A stretch of DNA of 64,000 bases, from the NCBI GenBank assembly GCA_964030475.1, contig CAXIPT010000001.1, positions 5,259,652-5,323,651 on the forward strand. The letters are read 5' to 3'. The notes beneath the pieces were generated by a model, which was not told the DNA's origin, did no database searches, and was given only the letters and a program-made list of their open reading frames with translations. Numbering within the stretch: position 1 is the first letter of the stretch; the number at the start of each line of letters is the position of its first letter. This DNA comes from Tethya wilhelma. Taxonomy: Eukaryota; Porifera; Demospongiae; Tethyida; Tethyidae. Made by a program: the position numbers and the translations under genes. Shown here one piece after another: positions 12,101-23,019 of the stretch.

Positions 12101-14654
12101 TCCTAACGACGTTCGTTGGTTCATGGAGCTCGCCAATGAACAGAGTCAGTGGTGTGTTAAGGATCTTGAGAAGGAGTCTGGTGTGATAGCCGGTGGTCTG
12201 TCTGAGGACCTTGTGTCTAAGATGGACAAGAGACAGCTGTCAAGATCTGAGGTGAATCATAATTTTACTTCTTTTACTAGCAATTGTGATCAAGTCTGTG
12301 AATTGGTTGTGTAGATACCACAAGGTGCCATTAGCATGAATGTTTTCAAGATGTACCTCGCCCGAGTTCTTGGTAACTGTGATCAAAGTGAGCTCTCTGG
12401 CCCATTGCTCCTTTACCACCACGAGCCTCGCACTCAAGTCTGTGATGTGCTGTTGGCTGCACCAAACCTGGGCTCTCCAATGCCCTACATCCCTACATTT
12501 TACCAAGAGTGTGCCTCCATTAATTTGGAAGAGAGAAATCAGGTTAGTACTGTAGAGTTTTTTCCCTAGCTTCTTTGAGGCTTTGTTTTAAAATAATCTC
12601 CTGGTTTTAACTACCCCATTCTCCCATCAGAGTCCTCTCATGCAACAGCCCCTGGCTCACCTCTACTTCCTGACAGTCCTGGAGCACCTGATGAGTGACA
12701 AGGACACCCCTCTGCCGAGTTTCATTCGCACAGCTACCACCATTCTCAACCAGTGCAAGTCCTCTGCACTGCCAGAGAAGTACCAGGTTCTCCTGTGGAT
12801 CGAAGCACAGGCCGTGGTGCAGGTCATCATTCAGAGACTCTCACTGCACCTTGACCCGGCTGCTCCACACAAGATTGGAGACATCTATCCCATCATAACA
12901 GACGTGAATTGGTGAGAATTTTTGTTAAAATTGAACCACTATTTCTCCTCCAAAAACAGTCAAGCCTCCATTATTTAGATGCTTGCTTGCACCGTCTCTC
13001 ACTCATTCACAGGTTGTTGGATGATGCTTCAATGGGTGGAGGCGACACAGGAGGCCATGGAATGGTCCTAGCTCTCCACCTGTTCAAACTGCTAAAGAGC
13101 TCTCGGAAGTTCACTAATCTACTGGTGGATAAGTTCGACACTAACCTCCGATCTATCAATTGTGTAAAACCCCTCCACTTGAAACTGAAGGAGAAGGTAT
13201 GGTATATATAATATTATGTCATCCGTGTTGTGCATTTTCACGGAGAACATTTGTGACCAATAGTAACCATACCATACATATGATTGTATCTGTCAATAGG
13301 AGGCACTGGAGCCCAAGCCTCATCTCTTTCCCTTCATGCTCCCTGGTGCTGAGAGTGATGGGGAGATGGCCACCCTCTACCAGCGTATAAGGAAGACCAT
13401 GCTCGGAGTGCACAACCGAACAGAGAAAATGGAGACTCTCATTCGGATTGCTGAAGAATGGTATACCTGTGGAATCTGTCTGTTGCATCATGTTAACAGG
13501 CAATAATTATTATTGCCTTTTCATTTCTAGTTTCCAGTCTTCTCGCTCTGGTCGTGGTATCAGTCCTGGTAGTCAATCGGCTGCTATGATTGGACGGACA
13601 GACAAGAGACTCCACTTCAGAATGATGGTCTGGCTGGTCACCTACTATGAATTCTATGACCAAAATGTGAGCGACTCTTTGAATGGTTTGATCATCAATA
13701 TACAAAGTAGATATGTAGTGACTCTTGTTTTAATTTGTTTGTTATTTCTTGTTATCTTGTTGTTCAGGTGACCTCCGAATTTCTCTGCAGTGTCATTGGT
13801 GGAGAGGAAATCTCTCGCTATCTCAAGGAGAATAATGCCATTACGCTCATCAGACCATGGATTTTCTCAAGAGCCGAGGTAGGCTATGGATATCTCATGC
13901 ATGCATCCATGTGTGCACTTTTAATTATGCCTCCTAATTTTTGCACATTCACATTAATTTTATACGCAATTCTTGTTTGACCCCACAAGTGTTGATTATA
14001 TCAGCTACATGCATGGCCATTAAAAATAACCCCATGCATGATTGTTTTCCTACATACTATCAACAAAATTAGAGTTGGGGGTTAGATTAGGGTCATGGAG
14101 TGATCTGTGCAGTCATCTCCTTAAGCCTGTTTCTAGTAGCCTCGATCCCAGGCCCCTCCCTGGGAACGAGGCTATGTTTCTAGTCCAGTCATTGCTGCAT
14201 TGCTGAAACTGCATGAGCTATTTTGGGTGAATTGCACAAAACAACTGGTTTCATGAAAGTTTACATTGTTATGCAGGAGGACAATATAGAAGGGTGCACT
14301 GAAAGAACTTGGCAGCAAACTGGTGAAAAATGTCCCAATGGAAAAGGCATGTACTACCCTCAAGATGTAACACTGAATCAAGAAAAGAAAGAGCTCCAAA
14401 ATAAAGTTTCAACACTTCAAGAGCAACTCAGCAGACAGAAAACAGAGTCTGAGCAGCAAATAACACAAGAGAGAGCAGTAGCTGCTGAAGAGAAACAACA
14501 GTTAATCAACTCTCACTCTCAAATAGAACAACAGCTTCATTCCCAGCTCACACAGAAGGATTCACATATCCAAGACCTACAAAAAGAGCTTGATTGTACA
14601 ACAACTGAACTTCATCATGAAAGAGAAGAACTTCAAACAGTCCAAAAGCAACTG
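3177..14654 (+). CDS. RNF213-like: RNF213-like AAA+ ATPase, core and hinge region (5' end missing, 3' end unusual)
   Basis: Twenty exons join in frame: 3177-3516, 3577-3819, 3928-4257, 4328-4408, 4491-4721, 4790-6589, 6750-6971, 8884-9254, 9325-10468, 10537-10818, 10889-11121, 11242-11449, 11937-12251, 12315-12542, 12631-12911, 13013-13196, 13300-13460, 13531-13666, 13768-13878 and 14277-14654, about 2,400 residues. The family is recognised from two ATPase modules. Module one has Walker A GETGVGKT (3358-3381), Walker B VFLDEVN (4328-4348) and the sensor region VAACNPHR. Module two has Walker A GAPGSSKT (5279-5302), Walker B VVFMDEAGLPE and the family signature PAPFLNRFEKY. These correspond to the active AAA3 and AAA4 modules of RNF213/mysterin, a giant AAA+ ubiquitin ligase involved in lipid droplets and antimicrobial defence. 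The first exon starts mid-codon, so upstream coding sequence is missing. No Cys/His-rich RING is visible after the AAA core. The last two exons look chimeric, ending in a Gln/Glu-rich coiled coil. Confidence 0.85.
6972..8883 (+). other. Large intron of the AAA+ gene
   Basis: This 1.9 kb intron lies between GT at 6972 and AG at 8883, far longer than the 60-500 bp introns around it. It contains 'gatatt(g/a)cactgtgg' twice near 7171 and 7213, and the TTAA-flanked element at 8197-8799. The rest (about 7250-8190) shows no ORF or repeat I recognise. Confidence 0.7.
8197..8799. mobile_element. TTAA-flanked (piggyBac-like) non-autonomous element
   Basis: The left end AGGTGCTCTCTCA and right end TGAGAGAGTGCCT are inverted repeats, each flanked by TTAA (8193-8196 and 8800-8803), the target site used by piggyBac transposases. 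On the - strand from 8890 an ORF of about 110 codons overlaps the right part and contains a very basic segment (KKPRGRKKKLDSSRSKRIR) resembling an AT-hook/nuclear localisation stretch. No transposase catalytic core is visible. Confidence 0.65.
11541..11682. mobile_element. Short intronic MITE with TA ends
   Basis: The ends 'gtagatcaggaaattttt' and 'aaaaatttcctgatttac' are inverted copies, bounded by TA on each side. About 140 bp, no ORF, consistent with a mariner-type MITE. It lies in the 11450-11936 intron of the AAA+ gene. The rest of that intron is unremarkable. Confidence 0.55.
13531..13850 (+). repeat. Duplicated exon pair (copy in piece 1)
   Basis: Exon 13531-13666, the intron after it and the start of exon 13768 match 29816-30110 almost exactly. 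The first exons appear to differ by a single T/C change, and the introns align with small indels. Similarity starts abruptly at the splice acceptor. It decays inside the second exon: piece 1 continues to a different ending after KENNAITLIR, where piece 3 has KEEGYIRLIQ. Allelic variants, recent paralogues or exon-level gene conversion would all give this pattern. Confidence 0.85.
14137..14174. mobile_element. Tiny MITE (38 bp) with 9-bp target duplication, family M2
   Basis: The inverted ends 'tagcctcg' and 'cgaggcta' surround a short loop. The 9-bp direct repeat 'tgtttctag' flanks it at 14128-14136 and 14175-14183. The ends match the larger element at 29453-29572, which also has a 9-bp duplication. 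Confidence 0.75.
14277..14654 (+). other. Coiled-coil exon at the end of piece 1
   Basis: The exon starts after an AG at 14276 and ends at CTG|GTGAGG, 15 bases before the N. It encodes about 126 residues. The first 35 or so include TWQQTGEKCPNGKGMYY. The rest is Gln/Glu/Lys-rich with leucine heptads (for example LQNKVSTLQEQLSRQK), a strong coiled coil. It is in phase with the preceding RNF213-like exon, but I know no coiled coil at this place in RNF213. It could be a real divergent C-terminus or a different gene fused by rearrangement or misassembly. Confidence 0.5.
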
Positions 14655-14668
14655 GTGAGGCAAAGTAC

Positions 14669-14669
14669 N
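14669..14669. other. Single-N contig joint 1
   Basis: A + strand exon ends 15 bases to the left and a - strand exon of an RNF213-like gene is cut immediately to the right, so the join interrupts coding sequence. It looks like a scaffold gap reduced to one N, and the order and orientation across it are not proven. Confidence 0.85.
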
Positions 14670-15835
14670 GAGCCTAATGAGCTCCTCCTGGGAGTAGCCG
14701 GGACAGTAGTGCAGGAGTTGACTGGAGTCACGAGAAAACGATAGGCTCGTGAGACTGCGATTACGTTGGAAGGATGAGTCGCTGTTGCGACTGGGGAGGG
14801 AGTGATCCTTGAAGAGGAGGTCGAGGAAGTGGCCAACGACATACATGGGAGAATTGTCAGACTTGATGATTTCTTCACATTCCTGTAGCACATTCTGTAG
14901 TGGGCATTAAATAGAATAGTATCACTAACATGCAACAATAACAATAACAAATTTGTTTATCTTACTTCTATTTCCTTTCCGACTCTTTTCCTGGTGTACA
15001 TGTCATTGTCACACAAGAAGCTGATCTCTCCAACAATCTGCTCCAGGACTGGAGGGGTTGTCTCTCCCTTGAGCAGTGCATGGAGTTTCAACAGTTTAGG
15101 CACACTGAAGAAGAGAAGCCAGCTGTACTGACTACGAAGATTAGCAACAGTCTCCGTCCAACTAGTGAGCTCTGCTTCCGTCTCTTTCACTCGTTCATTG
15201 GCTGCTTCTTGTTGGATGCTACACATCAGACTACTTCCAAAGGCGCCTTCTGAGGTGTATTTAGGGTGACCCAGTTCTCTCAACTTGATGTACAGCTCAA
15301 GAAGCTTGTAGGCAGTCTAAAGGAAGGAGAACAAACAATAGAGCTCTCATGCCAAAACATGTTAATCCAGGCAGTTCTAATTCATTAGGTATAAACACAT
15401 ACATTTATGTGGCTATACATGTCATATGACATACCTCGCTGATGTGCAGGAAGAGCTTTATCTTATCACCTCCTTCTTTCTCTGCATCAAGGAACCCAAG
15501 TTTCCTCACAAAGTCACTGATTTGCTCGATATTCCATTTCTCGATGTTGGACAAAGTAGCAAACTCTGATTCCTGTGAATCATCATGTGACTCTATTCGA
15601 GTCACCACACGAGGGTACACGTTGGGATGAGGTGGGAGAGGAGCTCCTGAACCACCATCAGTTTCTTCGAGGCTACCTGAGGTAAGCTGTTGTCCTGCAG
15701 CCGAAGTGGATGGGACATACTCCAGCATAATGTAGGCATTGCTACTGCCAGAGGCATCGTGGCTTAGACGGAAGATGTAATAGCCAGTGCTTAGGATGCA
15801 GTCCAACTCGTTGGCAACATTTTGAAGAGTATCAC

Positions 15836-15903
<68 letters not shown>

Positions 15904-18900
15904 TGAGTGTGTATGCAGTTTATATGTGTACAACGATCATGAATATTTATCATGAATACTTATAAGGCCAAACAATGTGGGTAAGTGTGTATGTGTTCAG
16001 AGGAGGTATGTGTGCACATGAGATATCCTACCTCAGATCTTGAGAACCACAGTCTGATGAGAGTGATGTTGCCATTGACAGTCTCCAGCTGTTTCAGCCC
16101 GTTAGTCACATCCAGGCTGGTCACCTGGCTCATGAGCTCTTTGAAGTTCTGCTTGGAGTCCATGAAGGGACTGATCAGTGTGAATGCAGCTCTGAGGTGG
16201 TTCAACACAGTCTCATCGTACTCCTCGTGTTGGAGCTGAGTGGTGATGAGGTGATACTGCTGCTCAAAGGCTATATGGCCTTTCTTTCCGTGGAACTGCT
16301 TGTCTTGGACAAACTGATAGAAGGCTGCACTATCTATCATGGCTGCAAACAGCTCCAAACACTTTGGTGATATTTCCTTCCCATTTCGTGTGAGATAGAG
16401 AAGTTCTTTTAGGTCGGTCATCTTTTGTTGAGCCTTGTTAGGGGTCAGCTTACGTTGATCCTCTTCTGATTGTAGATCACTCACGACTGACCTCAGCTCC
16501 TCTAGTCTTGGGTCGTTCAGACACCCATGTAGATTACACTGTCTACAAACATTAAGAATGTTCCTGACATGCATGGTGTACTTGAATAATTCCAGCATGC
16601 TCTTGACACCTTTCAGCCCTTTGTACTTGGAGCTTTGGTAGTTTCGACTTGCAATGTAATTGCTGAGAGTGGCAAACTCTTTTTCAATATCAAGCTTTGC
16701 AAGATCCAACTCTCCTTTGGCAATGATTTCAGAGTAGGTGGCAGTTCCCTCCATGATCTTGGCAAGCAGATTAGTCACCTGCTCTAGAGATTTCTGCAGG
16801 GTTCTCTTTGGCATCAGTTCATTATCTCTCCTCTCTAATATCTGTGGTGCAAACATGCTAGCTGGTGAGACTGAGAAAGGGTAGCCTGACTGTTGGAGGG
16901 TATCCACGGGGCTTGAGGCAGGAATAGACTGCTCGCTGATCTCCCTTATCTGTGCTCGAAGGTAGGTGTCAAACATGACACTGTGATGAAGTTTGAAGAA
17001 CACAAGTGTATCAAGGTGAGCAAGGAGAGACTTCTGAAAATGCATAATATCTGTCTCAAGCTCTAGTATTGCATGAATAGTTAAGCTCTTTGATAAGCGT
17101 AAAGAGATGTCGTGACCTGGTTGAAATGTACCACTAGTGTTTGGAGGTAGAGGATTCTTGAGCAGAGGTGCAGCAATAGTTTTCTCATCGTCACCAGGGA
17201 AGGCAACATGCTGGGAAATGACACCTTGGACACTCGAAGGCAGAGAGACACCGTACTCTTCCAACAAAGTCGGAAGAGTGCACCACTTAGCTTCTGGATG
17301 GCTGGGAATATATTTAAGAAGAAAGCAGTTGAGAACTTCAAAGCTAACCAACAGCTTGGTTTTGACCTCTTGAACATCTTGGGAGTCCACAATTAGGGAG
17401 GCTGCACAGACAGTCTGACTGAGAGCGTTCAGCTGGGTCTGGTTGCTGGCATAGAGTAGGACATCATCATAGTTGAGATCCAATGTCATAAACTTCTTAT
17501 GCCAGCTGAAGAGGAATGTCTGAATCTGAGACACCCACTCAAAATACCTAATGTATGAAGATAAAATAAGAGCTGATTCTTCAAAAATTCAAGTAATACT
17601 GTATTAAAACAGTGGCAATGCCCATGCGCATAATTAAATTACATGTATGCACTCACTTTTTCACATCTGGAGGACTGTGCTGAATGTCAACTGGGAGTCC
17701 TGCAGTAATGAGCTTCTCTTTATCTGCCAAGTTCTTTCCATTGCAGTAGGTGAAATAGATCCTTCCTAGTCTAGCCATGACCTTGTCATAGCTGTAAACC
17801 CACTCAAAGTTCTCAACAGAGACAAATATCTTTGAGGAACATATGGCAACAATCCCCCAACAAAACTCCTGCTTCTTAGTGAGAGCTTGGAGCCAGTCAA
17901 GGTCCTTGCAGAGGTGACTAACTGCCACTTGGAGGACAATACGAAATGTCTGAGCAGGATCAGAGTCAAAATCCTTGAGAACTTTGAACTCTGGGATGAC
18001 TGCTTGTTGTACGACACTTAAAATTAATCTTTGGAACTCATCACGCTTCTCAGAAATAGAGGTCTGTGTGTGTGTATGTCAGTGTCTGTAAAGGATGTGT
18101 GTGTTTATAAATGTAATTTGTGTCCACTAACCATAACTTTTGCCATCTGTGTTAGGATTGTGTTCTTAAGAGCGTTTCTACATATGTAATCCTTCAAGAA
18201 GGCACTGAACTCTCGAGTGACCTCTTCATCAGCATCTTTGGCTTCATCATCAATGGCAAAAAGCTTTGGAACACCTAGCTCCAACAGATCCACCACAAGC
18301 TCTCCAGCTCTTTGCTCCTCCTTGTATCGGACAGCTATGATTCGAAGGAAGTCCAACAAGAAGTGATGGTTGTGTGCTCCATTAAATCGCTCCACTACTA
18401 AAGCAAAGAATTCCTTCCAGGTACCATCGTTGATCCTGACACCAGCTGGCACACTGTAGACTTCAAGATAGTCCTTTATGTCTTTGATACTAATGAATAG
18501 AAAGGCTTTGAAGAGATAATAGAACTGCTGGATGCTCAGTTGATGGTAGTTTTCATGAAATTTATTGAGAACCTACAAATAGAATAATTAATGATTTAAC
18601 TGTCTAATAATAATCCAAACAGCATCCATCAACTTACATATTTGATAACATCTGACTGAAAGTCTTTCAGCATTTTTGTCTTTCCAGAAATCAATTTCTT
18701 GAAATGAAGTACAGGGTTATCCCCAGTAACATCAACCAACTGTAGCAACAAGAGTATCCATTTCCAAAGCTCTGCCTTCACTAGCTGCAGTTCAAAGTTC
18801 CTCTGAGTACACACAATGTGTACTGCATCTAAGAATCCTGTACACTACAAGCAAGATAGAGGGCATGCAAAAGCGATTTATCAAAATTCAAAGGATTGTG

Positions 18901-21900
18901 GTATAGTTACTAAAAATAGAGTGTGCATGAGTGCGGCACTATGCAGAGCGTACTCTGCAAATCACCATAAACTAAAGTATACTAAGGTTCCCACTCAATT
19001 TTGTAGTTCACAGGTGGCTTATAAGTATTAGAAGTATACCGAGATGCATGTCCTCTTCTCCTTGGAGTTTATATGGCCTTGATGATACACAACAATATAA
19101 TATTATTTGTTTCACACATTTTGACAATAATTAACCCTCGGCGTGCGTGCGTAGCACGTGCGGAGGGTTACAGTAGTCGTTTTGTGTGTGTGTGCGTCTG
19201 TCTGTTACGGGATAATCTGGAGAACGGCAATTCTATGGTCAAAATGGATGGTACTTACGTTCATGAATCGAATTAAGTTATCTTGAAATATTATGTTTGG
19301 CATCTTGCAAAACGCTGTAGTTTTTGAGATCTGAGGCTTCGTACTTTTGTATTGAAGCATAAGGCTTACGCCACGCCTATTGTATACGCCCAAGTAGGTG
19401 TGCGGTATTTAGAATTTACACGTGGTCCGACTGCTTTTGCGAGCCCTTACTGTGTTCTTCGTAGATTCTGCTTTATTCCGCTGATTGGGTGTTCTTTGAG
19501 TTGTGAGTTGCTAGCTATATCTTGTAAGGTAAAACGGGGTAATTCGGGACGCGGGGTAATTTGGGACACTTCCGAGTTGTACCTCCTCCTGGCTGAAAAC
19601 AAGGAAAGCTACCAGGATGGTTTGGTGTCACATTTATAGGGACACACCCTAGCTACAATGTACCAAAGACTCACATTGGTTGCAACTCTGCTTCGTAGTT
19701 AAACAGTTGTTTTTCCTGGATACCTCTTACGCGAAATTGACTGTTTGCTGATAAAAACTTGGAACACTGATTACAATGTTTAATTTTTAGGACAGAAAAC
19801 TACTAAGCATTCGACCAAAAGAGTTTCTACATATAATACATTATCTTCTCTACCTGATATCACAAATTTATGTTCATAGCTACTGCACACGAAGAGTTAG
19901 CAGCGTCAAAAACGAGCACATCCATAGAAAGTGGGCGGGGCTGTTAGGGAGAATCAGCTATTATTCCTCTCCACCGTGTGATGCAGCTCTACAATCTCTT
20001 CATACATACATCTATAGCTTAATTTCATCTTATTACACATATTCTGATACTTAATGACCAAAATTATAAATTTAAAATAGAATCACATACACAGCACTTT
20101 TAATAATATTTTCCATTAATTTCTGTATACTTCCAATGAACTTGGCCACATGATGAAGATGAATTTATTTCAAGCTCGACTTTCAGTCCAGGTAAACTGA
20201 AGGGAGTCTGAAGTGTATGATTCTTCGTTTTCACTGCTTTGAATCACTCCAATCCTGACAAATGGCATGCGTCCCAAATTACCCCACACGCTCATTATTC
20301 CGCTAAATTAGAGAGCGGTTAGTTAAACTGCTCACTGCACACAAAGTACTAGGCCCAGCAACTTCAGGTTTGCATTTCTAAAACTAGATACATTATAGTT
20401 TAGTTCTGCAGTATTAGTTTCCAGATAAGTCTACTACTGCCAAAATAAAACTAGACATAAATTGGAAGACTGAAAAAGTGTCCCAAATTACCCCGTTTTA
20501 CCTTACTCTGCTAGCAATTTTGTCGAATCGTAGAAACCATGCAAGACAAGAAATGTACAGCTGCCAAAAGTGCTAGTGAAACAGAGCAATAGAAAGCTTA
20601 TCGTAGAGTAAGTGATAGTAGGTCAAATGTATCCAAGCGTACTAATGAGTCAGAGCAGCAGAGAGTTGATCGTAGATTTAGCAATAAGATTCACAAAAAT
20701 CTTGAATCACCTGTTCTGAGATCGCAAACCCGCAATGCATGTGAGCTCGCCGCGCCGATCGCCGAGGGTTTAGCACTTTAGTGCTTTTCATTTTACGTAG
20801 TAACTGTTTGCAAATTGTGCAAATCGTTATGTGAACACAGCTACAATTACAAGTAGTAAAATTTCAAAAAAGCAGTGTAGGAATGCATGGGCATGCAGTA
20901 GTGTAAAAAGTACTGGACAAGGAATGTCTCAATTTCGGCACATGACTACTTCATTTATCTTTGATCCTTCATATGAATTGAGTCATACTAAATGCAATGA
21001 AAATGTAAATAGTTTATTATTGGTTAATATTCCTACCAAGCAGTTGGCTAAGCAGTAAGCAGTGGAGTTAAGTATAGCAGGCAGGTTACTTAGATTAGAA
21101 TGCTACAGCTAATTATCCTAAAGCAGGTTAATGCGCATGCATGCGCATAATAATGTGGATAAGAAATAACCTTTGGCTACATTTGAAGTACATGAATTTA
21201 TATAATAAGTCTCAAAGCTTTCTAGCTCTGGATATTTAAGATAAAAACGAGTATCAAGGAATGTAGTACCCATGAAAAGAACTTAATACTTTGTGCTATC
21301 AAATTGGCTCAACACTTTCTGGTTCTCTGGAAATCTTTTTCAAGTCAGTTAGGAAGTACGTACATACGTACATTAGAGAACAAAAAAGCCACCATTGAGA
21401 GCCTCTGAGCAAGTTTGAAGACTTAACTTTGTTTTGCTAGACTTTTATGATCACAAACATTTTGTATTCAGTCTATGGGACATTTGGCCTATTCCTACTA
21501 TACACAAGTAGTAAAATTTTCTAAAAAATAAGTAGTGTAGGAATGGGCAGTGCAGTAAAAAGAATTGGAACAAGGAATGTCTCAATTTCGGCACATGACT
21601 ACTTCATTTTTATTCTTGATCTTTCAGATGGATCAACAGTGTTGTAAATGCAATGATCTGTACAATAGTATTCCACAGCTTATTATTGCATTGGTTCAAA
21701 TTCCTGCTAATCAGTAGGCTAAGCAGCTAGGGGAGTAAACTATAACAGATAGGTAATTAAACTGGACTGCCAGGCAAAAATTGGGTATAAAAAATGAAGT
21801 AGTCATGTGCCGAAATGGAGACATACCTTGTTCCAATACTTTTTACCGCACTGCCCATTCCTACACTACTTATTTTTTATAAAATTTACTACTTGTTCAT

Positions 21901-23019
21901 TCACTTTTTTCAACACTACAGTGTGGAGACTATGAGAGACTGGTTAGTCCCTGCAAAAAGCTTGCACTGCATTATGCTGGAGGAGGCTAATGCGCATGCG
22001 CATAATAATGCCACGTGGATAATGACCTTTGAACTTTACCTTCAAAGATGGCTGCATTGTAGTACATGAATTTATACACTAAGTTTAAAACCTTTCTAGT
22101 TTTTGTTTAGGCCTATTTAAGATGAAAACGAGTATCAAGAAAATGTAGTACCTGCTGTCAAAGTTGGCTCATCAGATTCTGGTTCTCTGAAAATCCTTTT
22201 CAAGTAAGTCAGTTAGGAAGTAAGTAAGTAAGTAAGTACGTACGTACGTTAGCAGAACAAAAATGGCACTATTGTGGCTTCCAACTAGCGCTCTCTACGA
22301 GTGCTGAGGAAAGTTTTTGTGAGTTTTAGGCCTTGTATGCAGTTGATATTCTGTCAATGAGAGCCTCTGAGCAACTTTGAAGGCCTAATTTTGTTTGGCT
22401 AGATTTTTATAGTGACCAACATTTTGTATTGTGTCTATGGGACAGTCGGCCCATTCCTACTATACGTACTACCGTACGTATGATACTATATATACCATGG
22501 CATACGTATGATTAGGCAGCTCTATACCTCTTGTATAGCTCCAATTACTGTTCCTTCTTTGCTGATGCATTTCAGTTTATCAGAAGTACTCGTCTTTAGC
22601 CAAGTATCATATTTGGCTCGTATGTTGGTCAGAAAGTTGATTATGTCCTCTTGAAAGTGAAAGTTATTTTCCAAATTGAAAAAGAAGTCCCTAATAAACA
22701 AAATGATGCTTATAGCTACTTGAATACATGAATTACATATATTCTACACTTACTGGATTTCATGAAAAGGTCTGACAAATCTTTCTGTGACGAGGAGATC
22801 GGCCATTTGCTCAGTACCAAAAGTGAGATCTGATGGCAGTTTAAGGTGTCTTCCACAGTCAATACCTCTCTTAATCTCTTTGATAACCACAGATGTAATG
22901 GCAATGAGTGGGGCATATGGAGTAGTGAAATACTCCTTCCAATAACGTTTGGTGGATTTTGTCACAACTGTGCATCTATCATGAAGTTTTAATGCAAGCG
23001 TCACTGTACATGGAGACAT
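14670..23019 (-). CDS. RNF213-like: RNF213-like protein, N-terminal region (5' and 3' incomplete)
   Basis: Exons on the - strand join in frame: 23019 (start uncertain)-22754, 22690-22528, 18802-18638, 18572-18132, 18063-17657, 17547-16032, 15836-15435, 15316-14966 and 14894 to the joint at 14670. About 1,300 residues are encoded. The segment from about 16100 to 14700, with motifs WFSRSEVG, ISDFVRKLGFLD and HYCPGYSQEEL, resembles the region of RNF213 lying before its AAA core; this assignment is from memory of the family and is moderate. The first exons (YWKEYFTTPYAPL) are not assigned to a named domain. No ATPase motifs occur here. It could be the N-terminal part of the same gene whose AAA core is at 3177-13878, if piece 2 is inverted and misplaced, or of a second paralogue. 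Confidence 0.7.
15837..15903 (-). repeat. (CA)n tract forming a splice acceptor
   Basis: On the - strand a long CA repeat runs directly into CACAG|GGTGAT, the acceptor of the exon starting at 15836. There is no ordinary pyrimidine tract between the repeat and the exon. Confidence 0.75.
19132..20772. mobile_element. TIR element in intron, hosting a nested element
   Basis: The ends 'taaccctcggcg' (19132) and 'cgccgagggttta' (to 20772) are inverted. The element is split by a second element at 19527-20503. Its own right part, about 20550-20700, translates to short repeats of the kind S-E-T/S-E-Q-Q-x-x-x-x-R-R with stops, possibly a decayed coding region. No transposase is recognisable. It lies inside the long - strand RNF213-like intron (18803-22527). 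Confidence 0.65.
19527..20503. mobile_element. Nested 977-bp mariner-like element with TA target duplication
   Basis: It begins AGGTAAAACGGGGTAATTCG and ends with the inverse CCAAATTACCCCGTTTTACCT, with TA on both outer sides (19525-19526 and 20504-20505). The 'gggtaatttgggac' motif is repeated a few bases in (19552) and inverted again at 20266. This gives double inverted repeats at both ends. No intact ORF is present. Confidence 0.75.
20848..20970. repeat. MITE family M1, partial copy
   Basis: 'aagcagtgtaggaatg', 'aaggaatgtctcaatttcgg' and 'cacatgactacttcattt' match the left half of the copy at 21504-21896. The right terminus is absent. Confidence 0.6.
21128..21503 (+). repeat. Dispersed repeat R1, copy 2
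   Basis: It is similar to 1-398 and 21987-22498, beginning with 'taatgcgcatgcatgcgcat'. It ends directly against the M1 element at 21504. Confidence 0.7.
21504..21896. mobile_element. MITE family M1, full copy with ~80-bp inverted repeats
   Basis: The left 80 bases, from 'acaagtagtaaaattttct', are nearly perfectly inverted at the right end. Both contain 'aagtagtgtaggaatgggca'. About 390 bp, no ORF. Confidence 0.8.
21987..22498 (+). repeat. Dispersed repeat R1, copy 3
   Basis: This is the longest of three copies. It includes the 'gtaagtaagtaagtaagtacgtacg' simple repeat area near 22220 and the same end block as 1-398. Copies 2 and 3 flank the M1 element. Confidence 0.7.

Noticed and set aside
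14277..14400. RZ-type zinc finger suggested by KCPNGKG
   Set aside because: Only the CPNG motif matches; the further Cys/His ligands are missing.
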